Positions 46,901-57,269 are shown, counted from the first letter of the stretch. The stretch is 64,000 bases of DNA from Dendrophyllia cribrosa (GCA_024195265.1 JAJLRJ010000013.1:1866501-1930500); one strand, 5' to 3'. Numbers and translations are program-made. Notes: generated by a model from the letters alone, not told the origin.

Positions 46901-49900
46901 TTTAATAGAGGTGTCCGCTTATGGGAGGTTAAAAATGTAGTGTTTGTATGTGGTTCAGGGTCCACGACTTAGTGTCCGCTTATGGGAGGTGTCCGCCTAT
47001 GGGAGGTGTCCGTTAGCGGAGGTTCGACTGTAACTTCTTATTTTCTGGTTTAGTAAATATTTGGCCAAATGCCGTTATATTATTATTTAGTGACATCACT
47101 GTAGTCTTATGTCTTAAGTTGGACCACAACATATGTTGATAGTCATTTTGCACCATGACTTTCGTACATAAAGTCCAATGTTTTAATTTGTCACTCAGCA
47201 TTTTTTTGACCTCTGAAACAATGGCTACACTTAAATAAAAGTTTTATTGAATTGACCCCTGTACAAATAAATATGGTTCAGATCAAGAGACAAAGTTTGC
47301 AACAAGAACTTTGCATAATGTTACATCATTTTTTTTTTCATACTCCTGTCAACATAACCTTTTTAGGGGTTCTTTCCTTGGGTGCTGTGACCAGCCCACA
47401 CATCATTGTCTTTATAGTTATTATTAACCCGGCTGCTGACACAAATCAAATTCCTTAAACTGTGGGCTGCTGGTTTCTCAAAAGTCCCAATGAGTTTTCA
47501 GGCCTGCCTGAAGCCCATAGAGTCTGCTTAGCTTTCAAAACCAGCAAAATTTTAATCTTTAATCTTTAATCCAAACATTACACATACAAATGACTTTTTT
47601 GGGCCTGAAAAGTTATTGAGACTTTTGCAAAACAGGGCCCCTCAGCATGAAGACTCTCGACAGTTTTGACTCTTGACTTGAGTCTCGACTTTCAATAATG
47701 GTAGTACACTCTTCTCTCAGAAAATTACCTAAACTCTAAGGATTTAAGGATTTGAGTATGAATATGATGAGAAGAAATGGCCAATGTGGAAAGATGAATG
47801 GCCATGGTTAAATGGAGGTGGAAGTAGTGGTTTCACTGAAATGCTTGAGCTAACATTTGCATTTTTCTTAGTATCTGTGTGTGATTTTGTGTTGCTAATA
47901 ATGAAAACCATGCTGGGGTAATAAATAATAAGACACAGAACTGAAAACATTCAGTCAATGTCTATAATACAGACAGACACTAACTTAATTAATTCATAAC
48001 TGCTCCCTTATCCCCTTTGGGGAGAATTTACCAAACTTTGATTATAAACATAATTTTTATGTTATTTTGAACTTTGTGACCAGACGACTAAAACTAATTA
48101 CAGTCGTTGGCAATTCATCAAAACAACATTACATAAGAACTTTTTAGGCTGCTGTATATTCAGTATATTGATTTTGCAAAATCAAGCCCACTACGAAATA
48201 AGGGGCTGTCGACATATTCACAAGTTCCCCGCTTAACCTCCACTGGATGTTTAGGGGAGGGGGGGTTAGGGAGAGTCGAGATTTGGCGTTAGCGGGGGGC
48301 ATTTGGAAATTGTTAGTTTTTAATTCAAGAAGAGAGCCATGAAAAGGCACAAAGTGGACACAAAGATGTTTTAGCAAAACAGGTACGAGGAACTGTCAGT
48401 CTTTAAATATTCTAAAGCTCATTTACAAATAATGTTTGTTGTTTCATACATCAGTTGTCTCGCAAACTGTATTCACCCGACTATTAAAAAACGTCGCTCC
48501 TGGACGGTGAAAATTCTAAGTGGACGTTAGGTGGGGGGGGGGTCTGACCAAAACGTCCAGTGGACGTTAAGCGGGGGACCTTGTGAATATGTCGATGGCC
48601 CCTAAGGATGAATTAAGCTGCCATGGAAATCTATTGATAAAAACACACCACACACTAAAGCACAGAATGGTGTTCTGTTTTGGCAAAAACGGGACGCGTT
48701 CTCTTCTTTGTATTGGTAAACGTGACAATTTTCTTCCTTAATTAAATAGACAAAAACGTGACTTGTTATCTCTGTTTACATTGGAAAAAGGGTCATCTTA
48801 TCTTAGTCTTGACATACCAGTATAGCTCAGACATATGATATACCGGTATGTTACAAAGTAAATAAATATTGCTGAAATCACGCTATATTTACAGCGTATT
48901 TTCAGTAGACTGTTAAAAACGTTTCTATCCTGAAACTCTACAGTTATTAGTATAAATTATTTGCATAACATTGAGAGATTTTAATCTGCCTTTCAAATTC
49001 TAACAACTTCTACTGCATCATTCTAATTTCTCGGTATATGAAGAAGTACACATTCCGCGGGCCTTTAATTAAAGCCTCAAAGCAACTTACAACTATCTAT
49101 AAAATGCAAATAAAGGTCATAAACATTCCAGTTTCAGTACTTTAATTAACAAAGGGGATTAGTTCTAGAACATACTTCAACTTCTTTTGTACATAACAGG
49201 GGATTCCTTTTGTAAAATGTAAATACTTTTAACACCCCTTATTGTAAATACACACAAAAAAAATATACGGTTGTTGTCAACGAAACGGTTCGAAACAGAG
49301 CGATCAAAACACTTGAATAATGTAAACAAATAGTCGAGACCACTAACAGAAGTGTCCAATTTGGCAGTTTTTCAATTCTTGATTAGAAACCATTGATGTG
49401 AAAGGTGATAAAATCGTCTGGATATTTATAGCGAAAGAATTCAGCGTAATTTCGATACAATACTATCGCTCAATTTCGTTTTACTGAATGCTGTTCTTTG
49501 CAGATCAAATTTCATTAAGATCTTTGCTGGAGAGTAGTTATTTCAAATCAAAGCCGAAAGCATTTGCATGGTTTTCAAATTGCCGTTGCGTTATCAGTTC
49601 AAACTGAACCACAAGTGCTTTTCAAGCAATTCTGATCTATGTGCGTATTTCAGTTATATGCAAATTAGCGGAAGACGATATTGACCAATCAACGATGGCC
49701 ATCTAGACACACCTACGAACTACCCCCAAACAATGGCGACCAAAATCCGCCAACTGTGAGGCACAACGATATAAATTTAAACAAAATTTATCGCGTTTTC
49801 CCATTCCCAGATAAAGTGAGTACCTGATCCCACTACCCTACATTTGCTAGGAATCGAGGAAACTTAACTTAACATTTGTTTCATGAAAAACGAAAAGGAT

Positions 49901-51127
49901 GGTTCGCGTTTGTCCGGCCGACATTTATAAATTTCCCGAGAGAATTTTAAAGCCAGGACAGATTAGTTCGTTAAATTTTATATCAGGTAAACGTGTTTAC
50001 ATCCTACTTCGGCCCTATATGACTTGATTTCAATGCATATATATATATTTTTTTTTATTTCGGTATTCTTCTCGAGTATACGAAAAATACTAAAAGAATC
50101 ACTGGCCAATAAATTTTAAGTGGATATGAATAATTATTTGCTGTAAGCTCAAGACTTAAGCTTAAGTTTTGAATTTCAAATAGCTTGATCAAAACACGGA
50201 ACAAGGAATGGCGACTTCAACACGAATTGTCATTTACTCTGATAAGTGATTTACCTAACGTAAAAGAAATGCAAAGATGTCGCGATTATTATGATTGAAC
50301 TAAAAAAATGGGTTTTATATTTCGCTAAATCGTGATCTGACGCACAAAGCAAAACTCGTACATGCGAGTCAAATAAACGATTCAAATACAACAGTAGAGT
50401 AAAGTTCAGAATAAAACTTACGGCATCCTCTTTCGTCTGAATTGTCTCCACAATCATCTGATCCATCACACTGCCAACTAGACGGAATACATCGCTGGCT
50501 ATCGCATCTAAACTGCGCTGAACTGCAGTTAAAACCTAGCAACGTAAGGGCAGGTACAAAATTAGTTGTTATCAAGAAAGAATGCCTTAAAGCTTCGCTT
50601 CATTTTTGTCCTAAACCAAGTCTTCATTTCCTTGAAATATAACATGTGTACGAGACTCAAATTACATCCAACTTCCTCCCGAAAGGGAGTGTTCTAAAAA
50701 TCGAGGGTGTGTTAGGGGGAGCGGTGATTTAGCTTCAACACAAGCTTCACGTTGTAAAATATTCATAGCAGCTATGTACTACAAACGCCGGCCCAAGATT
50801 TCAGATTTCAAAAGTATTGTTGAATCTTTATCTATTTAAAAAATTCCAATGAAAACTATCGAACGTTTCCCGCCATAATATCAAACAGACGGTTGGACTT
50901 GAGAAAGTGAAATTTAAGCTAACGAAGTGTATGCCACCGGAGGCGGCTTCGATAAACGGTAAAGTTGTACGTTTTACTCGGGATTTTGAACCAGTATCGT
51001 AGTAAAACCGCTCAGAAATTTCAGCAAATAAAACTCGTTGTATAATCCTACCTGAAACCGTTCCCTGATGTAATAAAACTATCCACAAGACGACTCCGAC
51101 AAAGCGGAGTAAACCGGCGAATGCCAT
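31771..51127 (-). CDS. VLDLR: LDL-receptor family protein of VLDLR layout, 18 exons
   Basis: Eighteen GT-AG exons on the minus strand splice to 2778 nt (925 residues). Order: signal peptide (1-26), eight LDLa modules (about 27-389, each with six Cys and a C-terminal SDE-type calcium cluster), two EGF modules (390-473), a YWTD propeller (about 474-734, with IYWTE, IYWAN, LYWTD, LYWID and MYWID strands), a third EGF (735-777), a Ser/Thr/Pro stalk with NxS/T sites, a membrane helix (about 823-848) followed by ARKKR, and a 77-residue acidic tail with FENVNY at 892-897. Module order, eight LDLa units, a linker between units 5 and 6, and phase-1 module borders match vertebrate VLDLR/LRP8/LDLR. Expected role: endocytic uptake of lipoprotein or other ligands at the cell surface. 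Which vertebrate paralogue is closest cannot be decided by eye. Confidence 0.93.
32180..32815 (+). repeat. ~105-bp satellite array 1
   Basis: Six tandem units starting near 32182, 32285, 32391, 32498, 32603 and 32705, each with TTCTAACTTTTGAGTCTGTG and ending CTGTACAAGGTG. The unit equals an internal part of repeat R1. In intron 17 of the LDL-receptor gene. Confidence 0.9.
32816..33128. mobile_element. Element interrupting the last satellite unit
   Basis: Falls between CTGTACAAGGTG and CTAACTTTTGAGTCTG. Rich in GTTTACG / CGTAAAC words in both senses and CGTGTGGACGGGAG repeated twice. Confidence 0.6.
33189..33426 (-). CDS. VLDLR: LDL-receptor exon 17: Ser/Thr stalk and membrane helix
   Basis: A Thr/Pro-rich stalk ([17 protein letters not shown]) with possible N-glycosylation at NDT and NSS, then a ~26-residue hydrophobic helix and stop-transfer ARKKR. 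Donor ctgga|gtaagt, phase 2. Confidence 0.92.
33548..33755 (+). repeat. Dispersed repeat R1, intact copy
   Basis: CCTTTCACTCCCAGAGTCAA through TTGGCACTCTTGGGAGT; the two ends (CTCCCAGAGT and ACTCTTGGGAG) are imperfect inverted repeats. Confidence 0.75.
33929..34057 (-). CDS. VLDLR: LDL-receptor exon 16: EGF-C
   Basis: 43 codons, phase 1-1. [20 protein letters not shown], then [14 protein letters not shown], the module that closes the propeller in this family. Confidence 0.92.
34519..34910 (-). CDS. VLDLR: LDL-receptor exon 15: propeller, last blades
   Basis: 392 nt. [20 protein letters not shown], then [15 protein letters not shown] and [15 protein letters not shown]. Donor ctcaag|gtaagg. 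Confidence 0.94.
34995..35492 (+). repeat. ~105-bp satellite array 2
   Basis: About 4.7 units of the same monomer as array 1, in intron 14 of the LDL-receptor gene, between propeller exons 14 and 15. Confidence 0.9.
35532..35631 (-). CDS. VLDLR: LDL-receptor exon 14: propeller
   Basis: 100 nt, phase 1 to 2. [20 protein letters not shown] then [10 protein letters not shown], the run-up to the next YW strand. Acceptor atgtag|gttcta, donor gaagg|gtaaga. Confidence 0.92.
35852..36127. mobile_element. MITE family A copy, reverse orientation
   Basis: GCTTTGTGATTGGCTAAAAA and CACTTTCTCAACCAATCAGA are the complement of the 22277 copy; right end CACTCAATTGAAAATCGC. Confidence 0.75.
36209..36499 (-). 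CDS. VLDLR: LDL-receptor exon 13: YWTD propeller, blades 1-2
   Basis: 97 codons. [14 protein letters not shown] is the entry strand; [11 protein letters not shown]...MIYWTEM and [15 protein letters not shown] are propeller repeats. Confidence 0.93.
36528..36975 (-). repeat. ~450-bp dispersed repeat C, copy 2
   Basis: Complement of 24648-25105. It begins about 30 bp past the acceptor of LDL-receptor exon 13 (intron 12) and creates a spurious ORF extension upstream of that exon. Confidence 0.8.
37145..37290 (+). repeat. Repeat R1 fragment
   Basis: Carries CAGTACCACAGGAAAGTACT (inverted satellite part) joined to TTTTTCAATATTTTACAAAA in forward sense. Confidence 0.6.
37313..37441 (-). CDS. VLDLR: LDL-receptor exon 12: EGF-B
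   Basis: 43 codons, phase 1-1. [20 protein letters not shown], then [11 protein letters not shown]: a calcium-binding EGF module. Confidence 0.93.
37501..37628. mobile_element. MITE with GGCCTGTTCCAGGCGTTTA ends and 10-bp duplication
   Basis: ATATTCACCT at 37491-37500 and 37629-37638 flanks a 128-bp unit with inverted ends CCTGTTCCAGGCGTTTAG. GC-rich core. Confidence 0.88.
38257..38379 (-). CDS. VLDLR: LDL-receptor exon 11: EGF-A
   Basis: 41 codons, phase 1-1. Begins [12 protein letters not shown], a calcium-binding EGF start, and ends at CQ before donor caag|gtaaga. Confidence 0.92.
38955..39083 (-). CDS. VLDLR: LDL-receptor exon 10: LDLa module 8
   Basis: 43 codons, phase 1-1. [21 protein letters not shown] then [11 protein letters not shown]. 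Confidence 0.92.
39255..39415 (-). repeat. Repeat R1/satellite fragment, inverted
   Basis: Contains the complement of AAGTGTGACCATTCAAATGA and GTACTTTCCTGTGGTAC-like sequence in intron 9. Confidence 0.6.
39773..39856 (-). CDS. VLDLR: LDL-receptor exon 9: Ser/Thr/Pro linker between LDLa 7 and 8
   Basis: 28 codons without cysteine, reading [13 protein letters not shown] and more. Acceptor cccag|ctt and donor aata|gtaagt are good, and phase 1-1 fits the flanking exons, so it can be included or skipped without frame change. It may be alternatively spliced. Confidence 0.65.
39877..40333 (-). repeat. ~20-bp minisatellite
   Basis: Around 20 copies of CAGAATAAATTAGTACAAGT with drift towards the right end, starting about 20 bp from the acceptor of LDL-receptor exon 9. 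In transcript sense each unit contains TACTAAT. Confidence 0.93.
40816..40986. mobile_element. Fold-back MITE, ATAGACTACGAGCAGTC ends
   Basis: CAGCTTAGTCCGTCGAG... and complement; perfect ~18-bp terminal inverted repeats with imperfect continuation, TA at the margins. Intron 8. Confidence 0.85.
41334..41707 (+). mobile_element. tRNA-derived SINE with 15-bp target duplication
   Basis: GCTTAATACAAGAAA at 41319-41333 and 41708-41722 flanks it. The body has a 100-bp hairpin (41341-41440), a tRNA-like head (41508-41582) and a tail repeating GAGTTAATTCTCTGATTCCTT. Confidence 0.8.
41508..41582 (+). tRNA. tRNA-like head of the SINE (tRNA-Arg-TCT-like, degenerate)
   Basis: Acceptor GGCCTCG/CGAGGTC, A box TGGCTCAAGCGG, B box GGTTCGAATCC and T stem GTGGG/CCCAC are good. 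The anticodon stem CGGA/TCCG encloses an 8-nt loop with A before TCT instead of T, so it is probably not a working tRNA. Promoter boxes look intact. Confidence 0.6.
41733..41849 (-). CDS. VLDLR: LDL-receptor exon 8: LDLa module 7
   Basis: 39 codons, phase 1-1. [20 protein letters not shown] then [11 protein letters not shown]. Its donor lies about 10 nt from a SINE target duplication. Confidence 0.93.
41926..42069 (-). CDS. VLDLR: LDL-receptor exon 7: linker plus LDLa module 6
   Basis: 48 codons. Begins with a [11 protein letters not shown] linker, so the linker lies between modules 5 and 6, then CRRNEWLC...CIHRKWIC...[11 protein letters not shown]. Donor gtg|gtgagc. Confidence 0.92.
42254..42743. 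mobile_element. GCGATCGC-rich palindromic element
   Basis: Outer ends AGCCCGGTTTCCATATGATC and complement. About 18 GATC sites, mostly as GCGATCG, and repeated CATATGGAAACC. In intron 6 of the LDL-receptor gene. Confidence 0.82.
43024..43152 (-). CDS. VLDLR: LDL-receptor exon 6: LDLa module 5
   Basis: 43 codons, phase 1-1. [21 protein letters not shown] then [11 protein letters not shown]; donor a|gtaagt. Confidence 0.92.
43259..43369 (-). CDS. VLDLR: LDL-receptor exon 5: LDLa module 4
   Basis: 37 codons, phase 1-1. [20 protein letters not shown] then [11 protein letters not shown]. Confidence 0.92.
43445..43580. repeat. Direct duplication, ~70 bp
   Basis: GGTGTAGTTCACAGAAAGGG...CTTTTTCCC and GGGGTAGTTCACAAAATGAG...CTTTTTCCC are two diverged copies in intron 4. 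Confidence 0.6.
43736..43864 (-). CDS. VLDLR: LDL-receptor exon 4: LDLa module 3
   Basis: 43 codons, phase 1-1. [20 protein letters not shown] then [11 protein letters not shown]. Confidence 0.93.
43958..44048. repeat. Direct duplication, ~48 bp
   Basis: GGGTCTCCATCCTCAAGCCC and GGGTCCCCATCCTCAAGCCC units in intron 3. Confidence 0.75.
44207..44341 (-). CDS. VLDLR: LDL-receptor exon 3: LDLa module 2
   Basis: 45 codons, phase 1-1. CHPTNDFTC...CIPANWVC...[16 protein letters not shown]; the last Cys is set back by a five-residue insertion. The intron to exon 2 is about 6 kb. Confidence 0.93.
44370..44556 (+). repeat. Dispersed repeat D, copy 1
   Basis: ATCCACTTCCATCCTTG to ATTTTGGCGGGACC; matches 62815-62998 in the same orientation. 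The right end abuts TTTAA. Confidence 0.65.
44557..46846. other. Part of intron 2, nothing recognised
   Basis: AT-rich, no module-bearing ORF, no clear repeat boundaries. A GTCACGCCACGTCGCGTCACGC stretch at about 44670-44700 is a short CACG-rich run. Confidence 0.45.
46849..47030. mobile_element. Mariner/pogo-type MITE, CAGTCGAACCT ends, TA duplication
   Basis: CAGTCGAACCTTCC at 46849 and GGAGGTTCGACTG ending at 47030, TA on both sides. Interior repeats GTGTCCGCTTATGGGAGG, which is typical of Tigger/pogo-like non-autonomous elements. Confidence 0.85.
47470..47642. mobile_element. Copy of the GGGCCC...AAAGTCCC MITE family
   Basis: GGTTTCTCAAAAGTCCCAAT at left and ACTTTTGCAAAACAGGGCCC at right, related to 27299-27540. 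Confidence 0.6.
48200..48604. mobile_element. Inverted-repeat element, AGGGGC(T/C)(G/A)TCGACATATTC ends
   Basis: GACATATTCACAAGTTCCCC at left, complement with GGTCCCCCGCTTAAC at right; arms extend through CTCCACTGG. Confidence 0.75.
48605..50421. other. Remainder of intron 2, nothing recognised
   Basis: AT-rich; no exon of the LDLa type and no repeat with visible ends. Confidence 0.45.
50422..50535 (-). CDS. VLDLR: LDL-receptor exon 2: LDLa module 1
   Basis: 38 codons, phase 1-1. Reads CSSAQFRC...CIPSSWQC...[11 protein letters not shown]: six Cys and the acidic calcium site. Confidence 0.93.
51052..51127 (-). CDS. VLDLR: LDL-receptor exon 1: signal peptide
   Basis: ATG at 51127-51125 starts [19 protein letters not shown], a hydrophobic secretion signal. 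Donor ttcag|gtagga, phase 1. An in-frame ATG at 51247 would prepend 40 polar residues and hide the signal, so the inner start is preferred. Confidence 0.85.
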
Positions 51128-51919
51128 ATTTGATTGTTTCTGCCTCTCTTGGTGTAGAAGCGTGGTGGTGAATGGAGTGAAATTTGCATGAAATTTACAT
51201 ACAGTATTCTCATTCTCTCGGCTGATTATCACGCCACTTGACGTCATGACGCGCCATATTGGTAGACAGGTGAACGAGTCCGCGAGGTCTGCGTGGAAAA
51301 ACTAAAAACACTGATAACATACAGATTTGCGACAGAATCGTCACGTTTTCCTGTTTATACGAAGTGATTTTCATCCCAAACAACTTGGAAGGTCAGCCAC
51401 TTCTCAAGTAAAGTTGCGCCTGGGTGTAAATCTTGCGTGTAAACGCGCGGCATCTACACGAAGCCACGTGCTCCGCGCGGCGTACAAATTCAAGATTCAC
51501 CAGTGATTCAGTGGAATCTGATGTTTTAACAGAGCTGAACGCTATCAACTGCAATGAACATTGCCCTTTTCTTTTCTGTTTCTTCTTTCACAAAGAAAAC
51601 GTACCACAAAACAAAGAAGAGGTTGAAAGAAAGAAGAATTTTTCACGCGACGCATAATTTTTACTTTAATTTTGAACCGGAGCGGAAGCAGGAACTCAGA
51701 AGTCTGAATGACTTTGACTGATCCATTTTTTCTGAGAAGCTGTACTATGGAATCTATACTACTGTACTCAGGATTTGCTTTGTGTTGGATTAATTCCTGA
51801 TCGGCAGTCAAATTTGAAAATGCCTTTACTGAAGAGTATTTTTATTAATGTTATAAAAAAAAAAACAAGAAAATGATAAAAATAATGATGAAAATAACAG
51901 TTAACGTATGCTATATATC

Positions 51920-52770
51920 TGGTGATCAACATTCGCTCCAATCACGAGCCCAGTCCTGAATGTGCTCGATCATACGGTATTAAATTTTTAATTTACTAAT
52001 ACATCATGAACGTTTTTAAGTCATGTCTCATGATTGGTGTAATGTATATATTTTTGACAACGACGTCGTCAGTCCTTTTATATGCTGATGACTACACTGA
52101 CTAACAGTTGGCAAAATGACAATATGACCGGAAACTTTGCCGCGTTTGGCCGGAGTCCAGGCTGTGCGTATGCTGTGTGTGCCTTGTGCCCTTGTACCCT
52201 GTGTGTGCCTTGTGCTCTTGTGCCCTGTGTGTGCTGTGCCTTGCATTGACCGTTCGGTTCACTTTGTGACCGCAAGTATGGCCAGGAAAGTTTTAACCAT
52301 TTCATTGGCCGACACCCAAACGCAAGTTGGACGCAAGAGATCGCAAGTTTTAGTCAGTGTCGGTGTTGTCTGCTTTGTTACACATTGTTAACTATCAAAA
52401 CCACTAGATCGGTATCAGCGGGCACATCAGGCAGCATCTGTGCATTGGACAACTTGCCGCGGTCGCGGTTTAAATAGCCATCTCCGCGGGCAAGCCCAAG
52501 TTTGTCATTACTGTGCAAAACTGTCCGCTTGCGAGTCTCTGCGCTTTAAATAGCTGAGTCGGAGTCTGCTTTCACGACGAACCCGTTGTTTTGACCTGAA
52601 ACCACAATTTCAATAATAAAAGTTACCGTCAGCATAAAACTGAGCACTATCCTTTACCGGCCATGACTGTGTCATTGGATTTAACACTGAAAAAAAAAAT
52701 TGACGAGAATCATCGGTCCGGCAGCGCTTTTTGAGGGGACCTTCATGCGAAGTGAAAGGATCTAGTGGCA

Positions 52771-52854
<84 letters not shown>

Positions 52855-53112
52855 GCGAGTGGGTAATCGGTTGGAATATACGAAATTTTCGGCTCATCCA
52901 TCGACCTTATTTGAGGGCTTTGCAAAATAAAGGGGCCAGATCCCCGAGTTCATCTCCCCTAAATCCATCACTTATATTACAGGAAAGGCCGTCATACTCT
53001 GTCGATCATTTTGCGAACAAGCTGTAGTCATCAGTATCAAAAAGAACTGACGACATCGTTGTCAAAAGTACACCATGATAATGAGGGCAGTCTCGTGATT
53101 GGAGCGGATGTT
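51920..53112. mobile_element. Inverted-repeat element enclosing an 83-bp G run
   Basis: ACATTCGCTCCAATCACGAG (about 51929) and CTCGTGATTGGAGCGGATGT (about 53092) are inverted, as are TTTTGACAACGACGTCGTCA (about 52051) and TGACGACATCGTTGTCAAAA (about 53048) plus TGATGACTACA. A GTGCCTTGTGC tandem stretch lies at 52170-52245. Confidence 0.65.
52771..52853. repeat. 83-bp G homopolymer
   Basis: Uninterrupted G from 52771 to 52853; the glycine/proline frames across it are artefacts. Confidence 0.95.
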
Positions 53113-53286
53113 TAATCACGAGATAGCACAAGTTCAGTGCTATTTTTCACTATCATGAAGTAATGCATGGGTAATCGAGTCATGTTTCGAGTTCAGTTTG
53201 TGATTTGTTTACACAAGTGATTTTTCACTGGTGTTACACTTGAACTGCATTGCTCTTAGCCAATCACAACTGAGTATTTTTCATGT

Positions 53287-53287
53287 A

Positions 53288-53318
<31 letters not shown>

Positions 53319-53325
53319 GTTATTT
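53287..53325. repeat. (ATT)n microsatellite
   Basis: About twelve ATT units. Confidence 0.95.
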
Positions 53326-56300
53326 TCTTTGTTATAATAAAATATTTAAGGCGTTTTCAAGCGATTTGAGCCTGAAAACGTTCGTAGCTAGAATAAATGG
53401 TGCAGTAGTTCGGTAAATCATAGTTCTGAATAAGACGAAAGCAATAAAGGTGAAGTTCTATATTATAAAATGTGCCAATTATTAGACGTTTTGCACAATG
53501 AAATGCAAAAAGACTGTATAATTGTTTTGTAAAAAGAGACGTTCTTAACTAAAGTTTCAGCCCGGGTACGTTCTTAGCACGTTCTTAAAATTCTTGCCAA
53601 TCTCAGCCATAACTTTCTTATAAAAATGGTTCTTATGAAGAAAAGTGTACAAATTAAAAATTGTCCAGCTTCTCGGTCAATTTCGCCCCTGTCCTTCCAC
53701 CCCCCTCGAAATAGGGGCTGACACTTGCACTTCGGTCTACCCCCGACTAAACAAAAAGCGTTTTTGCCGTGTAGATTCTGAAAAGTTGTGGAATCATTGT
53801 GAGTGAAAGTTCAGTTGGGAGTATTTATAACGAGACTGACGACTGATTCACGAAATTACATGTGCAAGTCATTAATATGCGAGTAGTGTATTCACATGTT
53901 CTAAATCTTACACTTCGTGTTTTCCAGCTCTTCTAGAAACAAGAAAAAAATAGGAATATAAAGACACGAAAAATAAAAGAAAGGTTTCTATTTTTAAATC
54001 AATTTATTTTTCCGTTCCTGAAACGCTCCATGGACTAAACAGAAAGTGTTTTTGCCGTGTGGTTATGGGAGAATTTGTAACAAGGCTGAAATGATTCGCG
54101 AAATCACATGTGCAACTAATATGCGATTGTATACACAGCTGGCAGTGTCCAATGAACCTTCATCTTGGTGTTTTTCAGCTCCTCTGGAAAGTGAAGAAAA
54201 AAAGAAAGGTTTATATTTTTAATTTTAATCTTTCCGTTGAGTCCCAGAAAATAATTTTCATTTTTTAATTGTGTTGTTGTTGCTATTATAATTTTTGATC
54301 AGGGTTTTTTTCTCTCTGTTTTTGAATTTCTATATACAAGCGCTTGTTTGTCAAATGAGATAACAAAGATATTCAAAAATTATTAAAGGTGCAATGAAAA
54401 GGGGATCTCAAAATAGTTACGCAGCCAAAATTATGATTTTGCTTTAAGTTAATCCACAATCTTTTGTCCTCAAGAAGGCGTAGATCCCAACAGCTGAAAC
54501 CAGATGTTCCGCGTGTTCCGCTCGACTCTCAACGCGTTTTCCCACGCGCGTGCATCTTCCCACGCAAAATGACATGCAGTGATATCAGGCGTCTGTGGCA
54601 ACTTCGACCCACAAACAAATATTCATCTCTTTATATTTTATTTATTTCTGAAATTATTATAATATAGCTCTAGTTACGTTACCAGTAAGCATGCTTATTA
54701 GGATAAAAGCTCTTTAAAAAAAGTTTGTTTCAATATCACAGTTTTACCTTTCACTCCGCCGATTGCAGCCACCGGAAATATAAACGCACACTTTCTATTC
54801 GCCTCGACGTGAAAGTGAAAGGATACATTACTGATATACAGCGGAATCCCGCCTGATAATTCAAACTGTCCGCGGAAGCACAAAACTGGTGGCCGAGGTA
54901 TCGAAAGTTCGAGTTATAACTCGATCGAGTTAGCGAGAATTTTAAATTATAGCGAGTTTACATACATACATACAAAAAATAGTTTGAGTTTAATATCGAG
55001 ATATTGACTACTGTTAATTTTCGCCGTAAAAAAGGCAGAACTTTTGCCTAGCTTAAACATACAGTTCAACTTTTACCACAAAACGTGAGGTGAATTTGTA
55101 AAAAGAAGGGATGAAATATTCGAAAAATGTTAAGAGCACATTAAAAATGACAGGATTGCCCTGGAAACCATGTTAGCTAAGTACACCGCCGGAACAAAAC
55201 AAGAAAAAACCCCGGATCTATTATACAGAAGACGCGGTATTTTTAGCAATGCTTTATGCAGAGTTATTAAATATTGATTGAAAATGTGGGTCACATGTTT
55301 GTCATATGACTTTGGCCACAGCGCGCGACTTTGCGATGACGCATCGTCCCTTTTAAAAATATTGGACATTTTTTTTCTTTCAGTCCCACGTACGTTTTAA
55401 ATATAAATTAAAAGTTTTTTTTGTATTCATTGTTTTCACAGTTGCGTTCACAAGGCAAACAACACAACCTTGTAAACCAATATATATAATTATTATTTTA
55501 ATTATTATCAATCAATTTTAAAATACAAGAATCGTTCGTTTGATTTGCACGATCGAACAATGGGTTACGCAACTCTAACTTTTAGTTGCGAACCAAACCG
55601 ATCATTTCGGCAGCCTGAGCAGAACTTTGTCCTTTTTTCGTTGAGTCGAACGAGTTTGATTTGGCCCATGCCAGCTGATGGCTCTAGTTTATATCGATCG
55701 AGATTTAACTGCCTTAAAATTCAAAAGAAAATATTGGCATACTTATAAAGACCGGCGGGACCCACAAGTCGGATCGTTTACTGCTCGAATGCTTCAACAA
55801 CCTTGATGGTCCTTTATCTTTTTCTAGCGGTTAATAGCTGATTAAAAAACATATTCCTACATCGCAATTACCTTGACATTAAAAAAGAGATTTCTGTGTT
55901 TGGAATTTCTGTTTTTTTTTCAAGTACATTCATCACTTTTCATTACGCCGAAAGTGCTTCTGGGAGAGTCTCTATTTTGAAAGTCCCGCCAGTTCGGGCC
56001 CGAAAAACTATGTTATGTTGAGCTGGCTTGCTTGCGGGTTTTTGGAAGGAAAACGGACAAAAACTATTATCACATACGATATAATAATACACTTTCTCTT
56101 TTTGGTTTATTGAATTAATCCAACAGATACTGAAATAAATGTAAAAAATATGATCCCCTATTAGTAAGTGCCCCTCTCCAAACTTTTCGGGAAACGTTGC
56201 TGATCGAATGACGCACTGTGTATCCAGTTTGGGAGCGTTTCTATTTTTGAAGTCAGTATTTACAAACAGAGCTTTTGATTACAAGTACCAACGTTGGCCG

Positions 56301-57269
56301 AAAACCATGTTGGCGTCACATAAGTACTCTCTAAGATCACGAGAAACTCTTTAACGAACACTGACCGAATATACAAGTCACCAACACCAATACTACGTTG
56401 ACTTTTGTACTCTTACGTTAGATGTTGTTGAGAGTAAACAGTCCAGATTTTTGTGGAATATCGTATACAGTAAACGCACATACAAAATGCGACCGTTCGC
56501 GCGCGCGAGTTTCGAGGAACTCGAGAATGCGCTTCAAGACGAACGTCAAGCCAGATGATAATCTTTCTTGAGAAAAAAAAATTAGAAAACTTCAGAAAAC
56601 ACCAAGGAATTGATAATAAACCAGTGTAAAAAAATCCAATTAAATATGTGGCCAAAATTTTTAAGGGCGTAAACATTTACGTAAATATTTTGAGGCCAAA
56701 AATGGGTTACCATATGGTATGACATTTTTTTCGGGAGTTGAATTTTCCAAACAGGCGATTGTTGTTATATTTTTCGGCATCTAATCGTGATTTGGAGAGA
56801 CTGAATTTTTACAATCCTCTCTAGCTAAAAAAACTGACTATAAGGTAGTTTGCTTCTCGTTAGAGAAATCACTTTAAGTCTTCCTCTTGTCGCTCTACAC
56901 GTACAAGCATTTGACCAAACACAGCAAAATGCCTATGATTTCCTTTAATATTTGCAGTTAAAATACACTAAAGCGTTATAAATAAAAGATATTCTATTAA
57001 ACTAAAGATTGGAATTGCAAAGATTGCTTGTATAATGTGCGCAGCGCAATATTTATTAAAATAAAATTACTGTGGAAATGCATCTATAAAATCTTGTACA
57101 GTGCACTAATTACGAGCGACGAGAGAGTTACACGCATGTAAAACGAGCTTAACGTGAGCGCGCGTGAAAATCGTCTACCACGAGGAGATGCGACGCGCGG
57201 GGTTTTCCGTGCTTGCTCGCGTGATCGCCCGCTCGACTTTCCTTGGTAACTGTTGAAAACTTGGCCGGA

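Noticed and set aside
51128..51247. Longer LDL-receptor N-terminus starting at 51247
   Set aside because: It would put 40 polar residues before the signal peptide; the inner ATG is followed directly by the hydrophobic segment.
52610..53027. Poly-proline and poly-glycine frames
   Set aside because: Same cause: the 83-bp G run.
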